A stretch of 54,061 nucleotides of DNA from Prevotella sp. (GTDB taxonomy: Bacteria; Bacteroidota; Bacteroidia; Bacteroidales; Bacteroidaceae). The notes under the pieces were generated by a model, which saw only the letters and a list, made by a program, of their open reading frames with translations, ran no database searches and was not told the origin of the DNA. The first letter of the stretch is position 1. Every line of letters starts with the position of its first letter. The position numbers and the translations under genes were made by a program. The stretch lies in contig JAFVBX010000004.1 in NCBI GenBank assembly GCA_017479675.1, positions 1-54,061 on the forward strand. The letters are read 5' to 3'. Positions 6,760 to 14,937 of the stretch are shown here, in pieces.

Positions 6760-8253
6760 TCAGTCTCCCCTCTTGGCTTCGCGTGCCAGATAAGTAAACA
6801 CATGGTCCATGTCGGGCTGATGGAGTGTGCGCTTCAGTTCTTCAGGTGTGCCCATAGCGCTGATTTTGCCGTCAACCATGATAGAGATGCAGTCGCAATA
6901 CTCCGCCTCATCCATGTAGTGGGTAGTGACGAAGACGGTGATGCCGCGACGTGCTGCATCGTAGATGAGTTCCCAGAACTGGCGCCTTGTGGCAGGATCG
7001 ACGCCGCCAGTGGGTTCGTCGAGGAACACGATGGATGGTTCATGGAATATACTCACCGAGAACGCCAGCTTCTGCTTCCAGCCGAGTGGCAGCGAACCGA
7101 CGAGGTCGATCTTGTGGTCCTCAAACTTCAGTTGTTCCAACAGGCGGTCGGTCTTGCGTGCTATCTCGTCGTCCTTCATGCCGTATATGCCGCCGAAGAG
7201 CCTTATGTTCTCTGCCACCGTCAGGTCTTCGTACAGCGAAAACCTCTGACTCATATAGCCTATGTGCTTCTTTATCTGCTCGTGCTCCGTGCGAATGTCG
7301 AAGCCAGCTACCTTGCCTGTGCCGCTGGTGGGCTGGTTAAGTCCTGTCAGCATGTGCATCGCCGTTGTCTTGCCTGCACCGTTGGCACCGAGGAAACCGA
7401 ATATCTCGCCCTTCTTCACGCTGAAGGATATGTCATCGACGGCATGGAACGAGCCGAAGGCTTTCACGAGGTGCTCTACCTCAATAACGTTTTCGTTAAC
7501 GTTAACGTTCTTGCGCTCCAGTAGGTGCTCAGGCGCTTCGCTGAGCCCGTTCCCGTTCTTACTTATTCCTGGCGGATTGAATATGTCCCTGAACCTGTCG
7601 AGGATAACCTCCGGCGTATCTATCCCCCTCACCTTCCCTTCGTCGAGGAAAGCCACACGCCCACACTGGCGCACCTCGTCGAGGTATGGCGTAGAGGCGA
7701 CGATGGTTATCTGGCGTTCCTTTAGCATCGTGAGCATCTCCCAGAACTCCTTTCGCGAAACGGAATCGACACCTGTGGTGGGTTCGTCGAGAAAGAGCAC
7801 GCTGGGCTGATGCACCAGTGCGCAGGAGAGTGCCAGCTTCTGTTTCATGCCGCCCGACAGCGCCCCTGCCTTGCGGTCCTTGAAGCGCTCTATCTGTGAA
7901 TAGATTGCCTTGATGCTGTCATAGCCCTCATCGACGGTAGTGCCAAAGAGTGTCGCGAAGAACGTCAGGTTCTCCTCCACCGTAAGGTCCTGATAGAGCG
8001 AGAAGCGTCCGGGCATATACCCCACCCTCTTGCGTATCTCCTCCATCTGCCTCACCGTGTCGAAGCCCTCCACTGTTGCCGTCCCCTCGTCTGGCACCAG
8101 CAGCGTACAGAGAATACGGAACATCGACGTCTTGCCTGCTCCGTCGGGACCGATGAGTCCGAACACCTCACCCTTGTCCACGGAGAACGTCACGTCGTCG
8201 AGCGCCTTCACCCTGCCGTACGACTTCGATATATGGTTGACCTCTATTCTCAA
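6760..8253 (-). CDS. Fused double ABC ATPase (YbhF-like)
   Basis: A 497-residue cytoplasmic motor made of two nucleotide-binding domains. NBD1 has Walker A GPDGAGKTS (about 34-42), signature LSGGMKQKLAL and Walker B VLFLDEPTTGVD. NBD2 (from about 258) has Walker A GANGAGKTT, a degenerate signature (LPLGWKQKLAF in place of LSGGQ) and Walker B IVFLDEPTGGVD. E. coli YbhF has the same tandem layout. The linker (about 232-258) carries a DNA repeat in frame (7486-7560) encoding EAPEHLLERKNVNVNE. The gene starts 3 nt after hlyD and ends 4 nt before the first permease, so the genes are probably co-translated. The asymmetric second signature suggests one hydrolytic site is weakened. Confidence 0.94.
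   Translation of the reverse strand: MRIEVNHISKSYGRVKALDDVTFSVDKGEVFGLIGPDGAGKTSMFRILCTLLVPDEGTATVEGFDTVRQMEEIRKRVGYMPGRFSLYQDLTVEENLTFFATLFGTTVDEGYDSIKAIYSQIERFKDRKAGALSGGMKQKLALSCALVHQPSVLFLDEPTTGVDSVSRKEFWEMLTMLKERQITIVASTPYLDEVRQCGRVAFLDEGKVRGIDTPEVILDRFRDIFNPPGISKNGNGLSEAPEHLLERKNVNVNENVIEVEHLVKAFGSFHAVDDISFSVKKGEIFGFLGANGAGKTTAMHMLTGLNQPTSGTGKVAGFDIRTEHEQIKKHIGYMSQRFSLYEDLTVAENIRLFGGIYGMKDDEIARKTDRLLEQLKFEDHKIDLVGSLPLGWKQKLAFSVSIFHEPSIVFLDEPTGGVDPATRRQFWELIYDAARRGITVFVTTHYMDEAEYCDCISIMVDGKISAMGTPEELKRTLHQPDMDHVFTYLAREAKRGD
7486..7560. repeat. Composite repeat, copy A: 38-bp core flanked by CGTTNN hexamers
   Basis: The core at 7508-7545 reads TTCTTGCGCTCCAGTA then GGTGCTCAGGCGCTTCGC and CTGAG on the plus strand. 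CGTTNN hexamers lie on both sides (7486-7507 and 7546-7558). The core matches copy B (14749-14786) in 36 of 38 positions and its first part matches copies at 30296-30335 and 54037-54061. It is translated in frame in the ATPase linker. Confidence 0.85.
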
Positions 8254-8256
8254 TTC

Positions 8257-9150
8257 TTAATTGAATTTAACTTCCCCGTACATCCCTATCTTCACGTAGC
8301 CGTCGTTCTTTATTGCCACCTTCAGCGCATAGACAAGGTCGGCACGCTCATCGTCCGTCAGTATGGTCTTGGGCGTAAACTCCGACTTGCCCGAAATCCA
8401 GTTTACCGTGCCGTCATACTCCTTCTTCTGTCCGTCGCCGTAGTCGGCATATACCTTCGCCTTCTGTCCCACCTTGATATTCTTCAGCTGCGCCGAGGTG
8501 ACGTAGGCACGTATGAACATCCTTAGCGTGTCGGCAATCTTGAACAGCGGCTTCCCTACAGCCACAAACTCACCTCGCTCCACGTATTTCTCCAGCACCG
8601 TGCCAGTGGTGGGTGTCGTGATGTGGCACTTGCGCAGCTGGTCCTGCAACTGGCTCTCCTGCACATCGACAGTTGAGAGTTGCGAGTCGAGAGTTGAAAG
8701 CTGGGTGCTCAGCGTCGATATTTGTGCATCGAGTTGTTTCTGCAACACCTGCACCTGACTGTTTGCGTCGTCGAGCATCTTACTCGGCGCAGCACCGTCA
8801 GCCACCAGTTCCTTGTATCGTTGCTGGTCCTGCTTCGCCTTTGCCAGCTGCTGACGTGTGGCGGCTATCTGCGCCTCCATGTCGGGCTTCTGACTCTGAT
8901 ACACACCCTTCGTAGCCCTCGCCTGCTGTATCTTCAGCCATATCTGCGTGGTGTCTATCAGCCCCACCTCTTTGCCGAAGGGCAGCACGTCGCCCTCGCT
9001 GACGTCGAATGCCATCAGCGCTCCGCTCTGTTCTGCCGCCACCGTCGTCTCCGTAGCCTCGAACACTCCCGTAGCGTCATACTCCTTCTCCTTGTTTCCG
9101 CAGCCTGCCAGCATCGCCAGTCCCGCTGCCATTATCATCAGTCTCTTCAT
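8257..9150 (-). CDS. HlyD/YbhG-type periplasmic adaptor lipoprotein
   Basis: A 297-residue membrane-fusion protein linking the ABC permeases to TolC. A lipobox LAGC puts the lipidated Cys at about residue 17. A biotinyl-lipoyl-like half (AAEQSGALMAFDVSEGDVL) and its partner (TGTVLEKYVERGEFV) flank an alpha-helical coiled-coil hairpin at about 75-180. The coiled coil contains a Ser/Thr/Leu/Gln run encoded by CAACTCTC-type repeats (about 8655-8710) that resembles the repeats in the two permeases. The beta-barrel domain follows to the C-terminus. The start overlaps the tolC stop by 4 nt (ATGA). Confidence 0.92.
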   Translation of the reverse strand: MKRLMIMAAGLAMLAGCGNKEKEYDATGVFEATETTVAAEQSGALMAFDVSEGDVLPFGKEVGLIDTTQIWLKIQQARATKGVYQSQKPDMEAQIAATRQQLAKAKQDQQRYKELVADGAAPSKMLDDANSQVQVLQKQLDAQISTLSTQLSTLDSQLSTVDVQESQLQDQLRKCHITTPTTGTVLEKYVERGEFVAVGKPLFKIADTLRMFIRAYVTSAQLKNIKVGQKAKVYADYGDGQKKEYDGTVNWISGKSEFTPKTILTDDERADLVYALKVAIKNDGYVKIGMYGEVKFN

Positions 9151-10412
9151 AAATTCACCGTATATTTCATGTCGTAAATCTCTTTCAGCATCTCTATCTC
9201 GTGCACCCTCTGCTGCACCTTGGCACCGTTCTCGCTGTTTATCTCCCTCAGCAGGTCGTTCACGTCGATGATATCGTGCGCCAGCTTCGACTCCGCTGCC
9301 TTGCGTATGGACGAGCGTAGCGCGATTATCTCCTCGTCGTCCTCCATCAGTTTCTTGTATCGCCCGATGTTCTCGCTCTGCTGTATCTGTTCCAGGCTGT
9401 TGTTGAAAAGGAACGTCTCACGCTGCACGCCGTACATGGAACGCTGCAGGCTCAGCTTCGCCTTGTCGTTCCTGCGGGTGTAGAGCGCCCCGATGTTCCA
9501 TGTGAGGCGTGCCCCTATCATTCCGTTCCATGACAGCCTGCGGCTCATCATATCCTCGAACATGTTGTAGCCCGGATAACCGTAGAAGCCCTGCGCAAAC
9601 ACACCGAGCTTGGGCATCAGCGCCGCATTGAGTGCCTTCTCCTGTGCGTCGGCAAGTCTTATCTGCGCATCTATCGCCTTTAGCTCAGGACGTTGTACCG
9701 TTCCCACGCTCTCCTCTGTCATCGTTGGCTTCACCGCCTCCTTTACCTCTATGCCGCACAGTGCCGAGAGCATCCTGACGAGTGTCTGTCGCTGCGCCTG
9801 CAGGCTAACCTCCTGCTGGCAGGCGTTAAGGCGTTCCGCCTTCACGTTCATGTAGTCGCTCTCTGCCGCCGTGCCGCCCTTCACCATCGCCGCGAGTTTC
9901 TTCTCGTTCGATGCCAACAGCTGCTGCAGGTCCTTGTTGAGTGTCATCTGCTCGTCTGTCAGCAGCAAGGCGAAGTACATCTCGTTAACACGCTTGCGTA
10001 CATTATATATATTTACCTCGTTCTGCGCCGCCTGCACCTCGCCCTGCTGGCGTGCTATCTCCTTCTGGCTCTTGATGGCACCTCCGTCATACACCGTCTG
10101 CTGCACGTCGATGCCTATGCGGTACTGGTCTTTCTTCAGCCCCTCCATATCTACCCCCATCGTCTGGAAGGTCTGCCTTATCCTGTCGGGAAACGCCGTC
10201 ACGTCGCTCTGCAGCGTGGCTTGCGCCGCTGCCGTCACCTGCGGCAGCCATCCCTTCTGGATGTTGCTGACCGTCAGTTCCGTCGTCTTCTCTATCAACC
10301 CATACTGCTGTATGAGCGGATAGTTACGCTCCGCCGCCCTCTGGCAGTCCTCCAGTGTCTGCCCCAGCGCCGCCATCGGCAGCATCATTAGTCCTAAGAT
10401 GATTCCTCGCAT
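9147..10412 (-). CDS. TolC-family outer membrane efflux protein
   Basis: A 421-residue outer-membrane channel with an N-terminal signal peptide (MRGIILGLMMLPMAALGQ) and the two long helical repeats of the OEP family. These are rich in Gln, Ala, Glu and Lys, for example around QKEIARQQGEVQAAQNEV and ADAQEKALNAALMPKLGVF. It is the first gene of a five-gene exporter operon: tolC, hlyD, double ATPase and two permeases. Together these span both membranes and should expel a drug, bile-type compound or metabolite. The substrate cannot be read from sequence. The promoter lies about 27 nt upstream, divergent from the AraC gene. Confidence 0.93.
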   Translation of the reverse strand: MRGIILGLMMLPMAALGQTLEDCQRAAERNYPLIQQYGLIEKTTELTVSNIQKGWLPQVTAAAQATLQSDVTAFPDRIRQTFQTMGVDMEGLKKDQYRIGIDVQQTVYDGGAIKSQKEIARQQGEVQAAQNEVNIYNVRKRVNEMYFALLLTDEQMTLNKDLQQLLASNEKKLAAMVKGGTAAESDYMNVKAERLNACQQEVSLQAQRQTLVRMLSALCGIEVKEAVKPTMTEESVGTVQRPELKAIDAQIRLADAQEKALNAALMPKLGVFAQGFYGYPGYNMFEDMMSRRLSWNGMIGARLTWNIGALYTRRNDKAKLSLQRSMYGVQRETFLFNNSLEQIQQSENIGRYKKLMEDDEEIIALRSSIRKAAESKLAHDIIDVNDLLREINSENGAKVQQRVHEIEMLKEIYDMKYTVNL

Positions 10413-10438
10413 ATCGTCGTTTTAGTTATTCTCGCCCA

Positions 10439-10446
10439 CAAAGTTA
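10439..10446 (-). promoter_or_regulatory. tolC operon promoter, -7 box
   Basis: TAACTTTG on the minus strand, 26 nt before the tolC ATG. A convincing -33 element was not found. The divergent AraC-type regulator is the obvious candidate controller. Confidence 0.55.
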
Positions 10447-10543
10447 CGGCTATTATTTCATACATACGTTATCCTTACATGTAAAAAAATGTCCTTTTTG
10501 TACTATTTTTGAACAAAAAGAACACGTTACCAACTATTTTTAT

Positions 10544-10551
10544 TACCTTTG
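10544..10551 (+). promoter_or_regulatory. AraC-type gene promoter, -7 box
   Basis: TACCTTTG 86 nt upstream of the ATG. Transcription from here would give an 80-nt leader made almost entirely of short tandem repeats. The -33 region is weak. Confidence 0.55.
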
Positions 10552-10558
10552 CGGCATA

Positions 10559-10636
10559 AATTTACCGTTTACTGTTTACCGTTTACCGTTAAACGTATAA
10601 ACGCCTAAACTTCTAAACGCCTAAACTTCTAAACGT
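10559..10636. repeat. GTTTACN heptamers and TAAACNNC octamers forming the AraC leader
   Basis: Four to five GTTTACC/GTTTACT units (10559-10590) are followed by a perfect alternation of TAAACGCC and TAAACTTC (10598-10629). This ends 1 nt before the ATG at 10637. Confidence 0.8.
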
Positions 10637-11533
10637 ATGAACGAACCTAAACTGATGAACCTGTCGCGTATGCGCAACATTCTCGAACCGCATATCCGCG
10701 ACATGCATGACAATGTTTTCATAACCAACGACTTTGCCATCATCCACGGCGGTTCGCAGGTGTTCAGGCTCCTTGTACGCCAGAAGCCTCCCTTCACCAT
10801 CGACGATTACCGCTTTGGCATCATCACGCAGGGCGAGATACGAGGCAACATCAACCTCGTAGAGAAGAGGATTACGGCAGGTACCCTGATGTTCGTAGGT
10901 CCAGGGGCTATCATAAACCCCATCCGTTTCTCCCCCGACCTTGAAATCTACGGCATCGGTTTCTCGTCCAACTTTCTCCCCCACCTCGCCTCAGGACAGA
11001 TGCCTGCATCGTTCAACGGACAGACGCGCGACTTCCAGCTTACCCCCTCCGCTGCCGATGTCGTCACGGCAAGGAGCATCATCGATACCCTCTGGCACAT
11101 CGTACACCAACCCTCCTACGATATACAGACCGTCAGCAGTCTCTTCACCGCACAGATACACCACTACGATGCCCTCTACCGTCAAAGCCAAGACCAGAGG
11201 CGCGGCGCCATGTCGCGACAGCAAAACATCTTCGACCGCTTTATCTATCTCGTAAACCAAAATGCCGACCGCGAGCACCTCCTCGCCTTCTATGCCGACA
11301 AGATGTGTATCACTGAACGTTATCTTGGCAGCGTAGTCAAGCAGACCAGCGGCATCACCGCCAAGGAATGGATAGACCGCGCCATCATCATGCGCATCAA
11401 GGTGGCACTGCGCCACTCCGACAAGACCATTGCCCAGATAGCAGAGGAAATGCACTTCGCCACCCCCTCCTTCTTCTGCAAATACTTCAAGCGCCTCACG
11501 GGCAAGACTCCATTAGAGTATCGGGAGGGATAA
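10637..11533 (+). CDS. AraC family transcriptional regulator
   Basis: A 298-residue regulator with an N-terminal cupin-like ligand domain (about 20-170) and a C-terminal double helix-turn-helix (about 195-298). The HTH includes AKEWIDRAIIMRIKVALRHS, IAQIAEEMHFATPSFFCKYF and KRLTGKTPLEYR. It is transcribed away from the exporter operon, the usual position for a local regulator of efflux genes. The effector is unknown. The chosen ATG directly follows the octamer repeat and no other start keeps the N-terminal domain intact. A strong hairpin follows the stop. Confidence 0.93.
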   Translation: MNEPKLMNLSRMRNILEPHIRDMHDNVFITNDFAIIHGGSQVFRLLVRQKPPFTIDDYRFGIITQGEIRGNINLVEKRITAGTLMFVGPGAIINPIRFSPDLEIYGIGFSSNFLPHLASGQMPASFNGQTRDFQLTPSAADVVTARSIIDTLWHIVHQPSYDIQTVSSLFTAQIHHYDALYRQSQDQRRGAMSRQQNIFDRFIYLVNQNADREHLLAFYADKMCITERYLGSVVKQTSGITAKEWIDRAIIMRIKVALRHSDKTIAQIAEEMHFATPSFFCKYFKRLTGKTPLEYREG

Positions 11534-11586
11534 AGCAAAGCCCCTTTGGGGCAGGAGATATACCGCAAAAGGACTATGGCTTTGCT
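11534..11586 (+). terminator. Hairpin at the end of the AraC-type gene
   Basis: AGCAAAGCC (11534-11542) pairs with GGCTTTGCT (11578-11586), and an inner GCCCC/GGGGC hairpin (11540-11552) competes with it. There is no long T run, so termination is likely but not certain. Confidence 0.5.
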
Positions 11587-11594
11587 TCTGTAAT

Positions 11595-11654
11595 AAATTA
11601 ACTGGTTAATTTGACGAATTAACTAGTAAATTTTAAAAATTAACCAGTTAATTT
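11595..11654. repeat. 18-bp perfect inverted repeat
   Basis: AAATTAACTGGTTAATTT (11595-11612) and its exact reverse complement (11637-11654) are 24 nt apart. Each arm is itself nearly palindromic. The region lies just upstream of the ttcA promoter and could be an operator or another AT-rich repeat. Confidence 0.6.
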
Positions 11655-11697
11655 GAAGCACAAGCTATGCTACTGTGTGTTAAACTCGATGTTTCTG

Positions 11698-11728
11698 TTG
11701 CAGAAAGGCTGAAATTTTATTACCTTTG
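11698..11728 (+). promoter_or_regulatory. ttcA-like gene promoter
   Basis: TTG (11698-11700), exactly 20 nt, TACCTTTG (11721-11728). The start would be near 11734, which rules out an ATG-like start inside the promoter and supports the ATG at 11756. Confidence 0.75.
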
Positions 11729-11755
11729 CAAGCATATAGAACCCTTGACATCCCT

Positions 11756-12496
11756 ATGAACAAGATTCAACGACTATTCCACAAGGCATGCGCCGACTAT
11801 TCGCTGTTGGAGGACGGTGATAGGGTACTCGTGGCGCTATCTGGCGGCAAGGACTCGCTGATGCTGGTAAAGCTGATGGGAATGCAACAGCGAATCTATA
11901 AGCCGCGCATAGAGGTGGAGGCGGTACACGTCATCATGGACAACATACCCTACGAGACGGACCGCTCCTACATACAGCGTTTTTGCGAGGAGCAGGGGGT
12001 GAAGCTAACAATCTTGCATAGCTCGTTCAATCTTAACGGGAACGAGCAATCAGAGATTGCTACGAAAATCACGCAGCGCAAGCAAAAGACAAAGTGTTTC
12101 CTCTGCTCGTGGAACAGGCGCAAGGCTATCTTCACCTATGCCAAGGAGCACGGCTTCACGAAGGTTGCTTTGGGGCACCATCAGGATGACATCATCACCA
12201 CCCTGCTGATGAACATGACCTTCGAGGGCTCCATGCAGACCATGCCTCCGCGCCTCAAGATGCAGCACTATCCGCTGGAGATAATACGTCCGCTGTGCCT
12301 CGTGCCAGAGAAACTCATAGCGGAACAGGCGCGCCTGCTCGGCTTCGAGAAGCAAAAGACGCCATGCCCCTACGACACGGTGACGAAGCGCAAGGCTATC
12401 AACGACATCTTCCACCAGCTGGAACAGATGAACCCCGAGGCACGCTACAGCCTATGGCACTCCATGAAGAACATCCACCCCGAACTGCTTCCGTAG
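11756..12496 (+). CDS. ttcA: TtcA-like tRNA 2-thiolation enzyme (tRNA C32)
   Basis: A 246-residue PP-loop ATP pyrophosphatase. The adenylation motif is SGGKDS (29-34). The three Fe-S cysteines of TtcA are all in place: CFLC (114, 117) and C204 in TPCPYDT. TtcA puts sulfur on cytidine 32 of certain tRNAs using a [4Fe-4S] cluster. The next motif, GHHQDDIITTLLMN (140-153), is also diagnostic. The start at 11756 (MNKIQRLF) is preferred over an upstream one that would lie in the promoter. A short AACGGGAACGAG tract encodes LNGNE near residue 92. Confidence 0.9.
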   Translation: MNKIQRLFHKACADYSLLEDGDRVLVALSGGKDSLMLVKLMGMQQRIYKPRIEVEAVHVIMDNIPYETDRSYIQRFCEEQGVKLTILHSSFNLNGNEQSEIATKITQRKQKTKCFLCSWNRRKAIFTYAKEHGFTKVALGHHQDDIITTLLMNMTFEGSMQTMPPRLKMQHYPLEIIRPLCLVPEKLIAEQARLLGFEKQKTPCPYDTVTKRKAINDIFHQLEQMNPEARYSLWHSMKNIHPELLP

Positions 12497-12536
12497 AGTT
12501 TTTTCAAAAAAAGATTCGCAAAAAACGCCCATTTCA

Positions 12537-12550
12537 TCGATAATTATCGA
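12537..12550. promoter_or_regulatory. Palindrome TCGATAATTATCGA upstream of the pectate lyase gene
   Basis: A perfect 14-bp palindrome lying 52 nt before the -7 box. Its placement would suit an operator, but no regulator can be assigned. Confidence 0.35.
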
Positions 12551-12601
12551 TTTATCCACCCTTTTTGGTTATTAGTCCACCCCTGTTTCGCAAAACGGAG
12601 G

Positions 12602-12609
12602 TAATTTTG
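12602..12609 (+). promoter_or_regulatory. Pectate lyase promoter, -7 box
   Basis: TAATTTTG, with the expected start near 12615 and a leader of about 67 nt. The -33 element is not clear, as expected for an activator-dependent promoter. Confidence 0.5.
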
Positions 12610-12681
12610 CAACCGAAAACTGAAACGCAAAAAGCAAAGAGGCTAAAACCAATAAACTAAACAATAAAGAAAACAAAGGAA

Positions 12682-14886
12682 ATGAAAAGAATCTTCTCAA
12701 GTGTGATGATGCTCGCCGTGATGACGGCAGTAATGGCAGCAGAAGTCAACGTGACGCGCTGCGAAGGATGGATAGAGACAGCCTCCATACAATGGGCTGC
12801 CGTAGAGGGAGCTGCAAGGTACGGGGTGAGTTATGCAGGTGAAGGCGTGAACGCCACCGCCGATGACATGCTGATACGCACCTACGACGGCTACGTGCGC
12901 TGCGATATACCTGGCCTGAAGGCTGGCAACTACTCGCTCACCGTGACGGCTTACGGCGAGAACGGTGAGGCGATAGCAAAGTCAGAGGCAAGGAGCGTGG
13001 AGACCATAGCGCTGACACGCGAGGGATATGCCTTTACCGATGGTGCGGTGCCCGGCGGATACAACCTCGACGGTACGCCAAAGGCAGGGGCACGCATCAT
13101 ATACCTTACGGCTAACACGGCAAACACGGTGAAGTGTGAGGTGAGCGCCGACGGCAAGAGTACCGCCACATACGAGGGCATAGCTAATATATTGCAGGCT
13201 TACGGCAAGGGCAAAGACAAGACACCGCTCATAATACGTGTGGTGGGAACCGTCAAGGACAGCGACATCACGGGACTGAAGGACGGCAACTACCTCAACT
13301 TCGAAGGCAGCAACGCCACAGACCGTTCCGTTGGCGGCATTACGATAGAGGGCATCGGCAGCGACGCTGCACTCTACGGCTACGGCATCTGTTTTAAGCG
13401 CACCAACGGCATAGAGGTGCGCAACCTCGCCATAATGCTCTTCGGCGACGATGCCATCTCGATGGATACCGACAACTACCACAACTTCATACACAACTGC
13501 GACTTCTTCTATGGCAAGCCGGGTGCAGACGCCGACCAGGTGAAGGGCGACGGCTCGATAGACATGAAGTATCGCTCTACGCTCACCACCATAGCCTACA
13601 ACCACTTCTTCGACTCAGGCAAGGTGATGGGTTGCGGCGGTGCAACAAAGGAGGAGACCAACCTGCTCATAACTTTCCACCACAACTGGTTCGACCATTG
13701 CGACTCTCGCTGTCCGCGCCTCAACCATACCACAGCACACATATACAACAACTACTATGACGGTGTGTCGGTCTATGGCATAGGGTGCACAGAGGTGTCC
13801 AATGCCTGCATAGAGGGCAACTACTTCCGCAACGTGAAGCGCCCCATGATGATAGCCGGTCAGGGTACCGACTATGTGTATGCCAGCGACAAGAACAAGG
13901 GCACGTTCTCCAGTCAGCCCGGCGGCATGAGCAAGGCATATAATAATAAGGTGGAGACAGCTACGGGCTTGAAACTGATGTACCAGACGGACGACGCGCA
14001 GGAGTTTGACGCATGGCTCGTGGAGAACCGTACAGACAAAGTGCCGGAGACAGTGGCGGCAAAGAAGGGCGGACACGTATATGACAACTTCGACACTGCC
14101 GATGGCTTCTATACCTCAGTGCTCGACAACCCCGACGCGGTGGCAGGCATCGTCACCACATACGCAGGACGCATGAACGGCGGCGACATACAGTGGACGT
14201 TCAACAACAGCATCGATGACGAGAGCCACGAGATAAACACCGAACTGAAAGCGGCAATAACATCATACGTCAGCAGTATCGTCAGCATACAGGGCGACGG
14301 CGAGAAGCCTGCTGACGAAGGAGGCGAAGAGGGAGGCGACGACCCAGAGCCTACGCCTACGCCAGGCAACGTGACGGCAGGCGGATATATCGTTGACCTT
14401 ATTGCCGACACCAATTCTGGCTTCACCATCGTGGGCAGCACAAGCAACAGCAAAGGCACCGTAACCGTCAATGGCACCACGTATAACACCTGCCTCAAGA
14501 TGGGTTCTTCGTCAAGTGTCACCTTCTCTGTCAGTGAACCAATGGTAATGACACTCTATTTCGCAGCATCAGAGAACAAGCGCATCAGCGTGACATCACT
14601 GGGAGAACTGACTATCCCATCAACAAACATCGTTAGTGCAACTCTCCCCTCAGCAGGTGAATACACCATCACACGCACCAGCGGCGAGTCATACCTCTAC
14701 TACATAGCCCTGTCGCCTGTTGCTACGGGCATTAAGAACGTTAACGAACTCCGCGAAGCGCCTGAGCACCCACTGGAGCGCAAGAACGTTAACGATAACC
14801 TTAACTCTTACAACTTGGCAGGACAGAAAGTTGGTGCAGGCTACAAGGGCATAGTAATAAAAAATGGCAGGAAAATAGTCTTTTAA
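12682..14886 (+). CDS. Secreted pectate lyase, polysaccharide lyase family 1
   Basis: A 734-residue exported enzyme expected to cleave polygalacturonate by beta-elimination with Ca2+. Layout: signal peptide (1-19, ending VMAA), Fn3-like domain (about 20-105), right-handed beta-helix (about 115-540). The helix carries the PL1 signatures DQVKGDGSIDMKYRS (Asp Ca2+ ligands, about 285-300) and DSRCPRLNHTTAHIYNNYYD (catalytic Arg region, about 338-358). After an acidic/Pro linker comes a beta domain (about 565-680), then a repeat-encoded stretch ELREAPEHPLERKNVNDN (about 688-705). The tail YNLAGQKVGAGYKGIVI resembles the C-terminal tail found on many Prevotella secreted enzymes. No SusCD pair adjoins it. 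The propeller regulator directly downstream may control it. Confidence 0.9.
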   Translation: MKRIFSSVMMLAVMTAVMAAEVNVTRCEGWIETASIQWAAVEGAARYGVSYAGEGVNATADDMLIRTYDGYVRCDIPGLKAGNYSLTVTAYGENGEAIAKSEARSVETIALTREGYAFTDGAVPGGYNLDGTPKAGARIIYLTANTANTVKCEVSADGKSTATYEGIANILQAYGKGKDKTPLIIRVVGTVKDSDITGLKDGNYLNFEGSNATDRSVGGITIEGIGSDAALYGYGICFKRTNGIEVRNLAIMLFGDDAISMDTDNYHNFIHNCDFFYGKPGADADQVKGDGSIDMKYRSTLTTIAYNHFFDSGKVMGCGGATKEETNLLITFHHNWFDHCDSRCPRLNHTTAHIYNNYYDGVSVYGIGCTEVSNACIEGNYFRNVKRPMMIAGQGTDYVYASDKNKGTFSSQPGGMSKAYNNKVETATGLKLMYQTDDAQEFDAWLVENRTDKVPETVAAKKGGHVYDNFDTADGFYTSVLDNPDAVAGIVTTYAGRMNGGDIQWTFNNSIDDESHEINTELKAAITSYVSSIVSIQGDGEKPADEGGEEGGDDPEPTPTPGNVTAGGYIVDLIADTNSGFTIVGSTSNSKGTVTVNGTTYNTCLKMGSSSSVTFSVSEPMVMTLYFAASENKRISVTSLGELTIPSTNIVSATLPSAGEYTITRTSGESYLYYIALSPVATGIKNVNELREAPEHPLERKNVNDNLNSYNLAGQKVGAGYKGIVIKNGRKIVF
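14735..14803. repeat. Composite repeat, copy B, inside the pectate lyase gene
   Basis: The 38-bp core (14749-14786) is the reverse complement of copy A with two mismatches and is flanked on both sides by AACGTTAACG hexamers. It is read in frame as EAPEHPLERKNVN. Confidence 0.85.
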
Positions 14887-14897
14887 TTGCGAAACGG

Positions 14898-14928
14898 TTG
14901 GTGTTTTCATAGAAAATGAGTACATTTG
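14898..14928 (+). promoter_or_regulatory. Promoter of the propeller/AraC regulator, near-leaderless
   Basis: TTG (14898-14900), exactly 20 nt, TACATTTG (14921-14928). The ATG of the gene is at 14938, only 9 nt after the -7 box, so the predicted leader is a few nucleotides at most. Confidence 0.75.
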
Positions 14929-14937
14929 CACTCAGGT

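Noticed and set aside
6610..7524. 304-codon plus-strand frame over the exporter ATPase and permease
   Set aside because: Mirror frame of two well-supported minus-strand genes.
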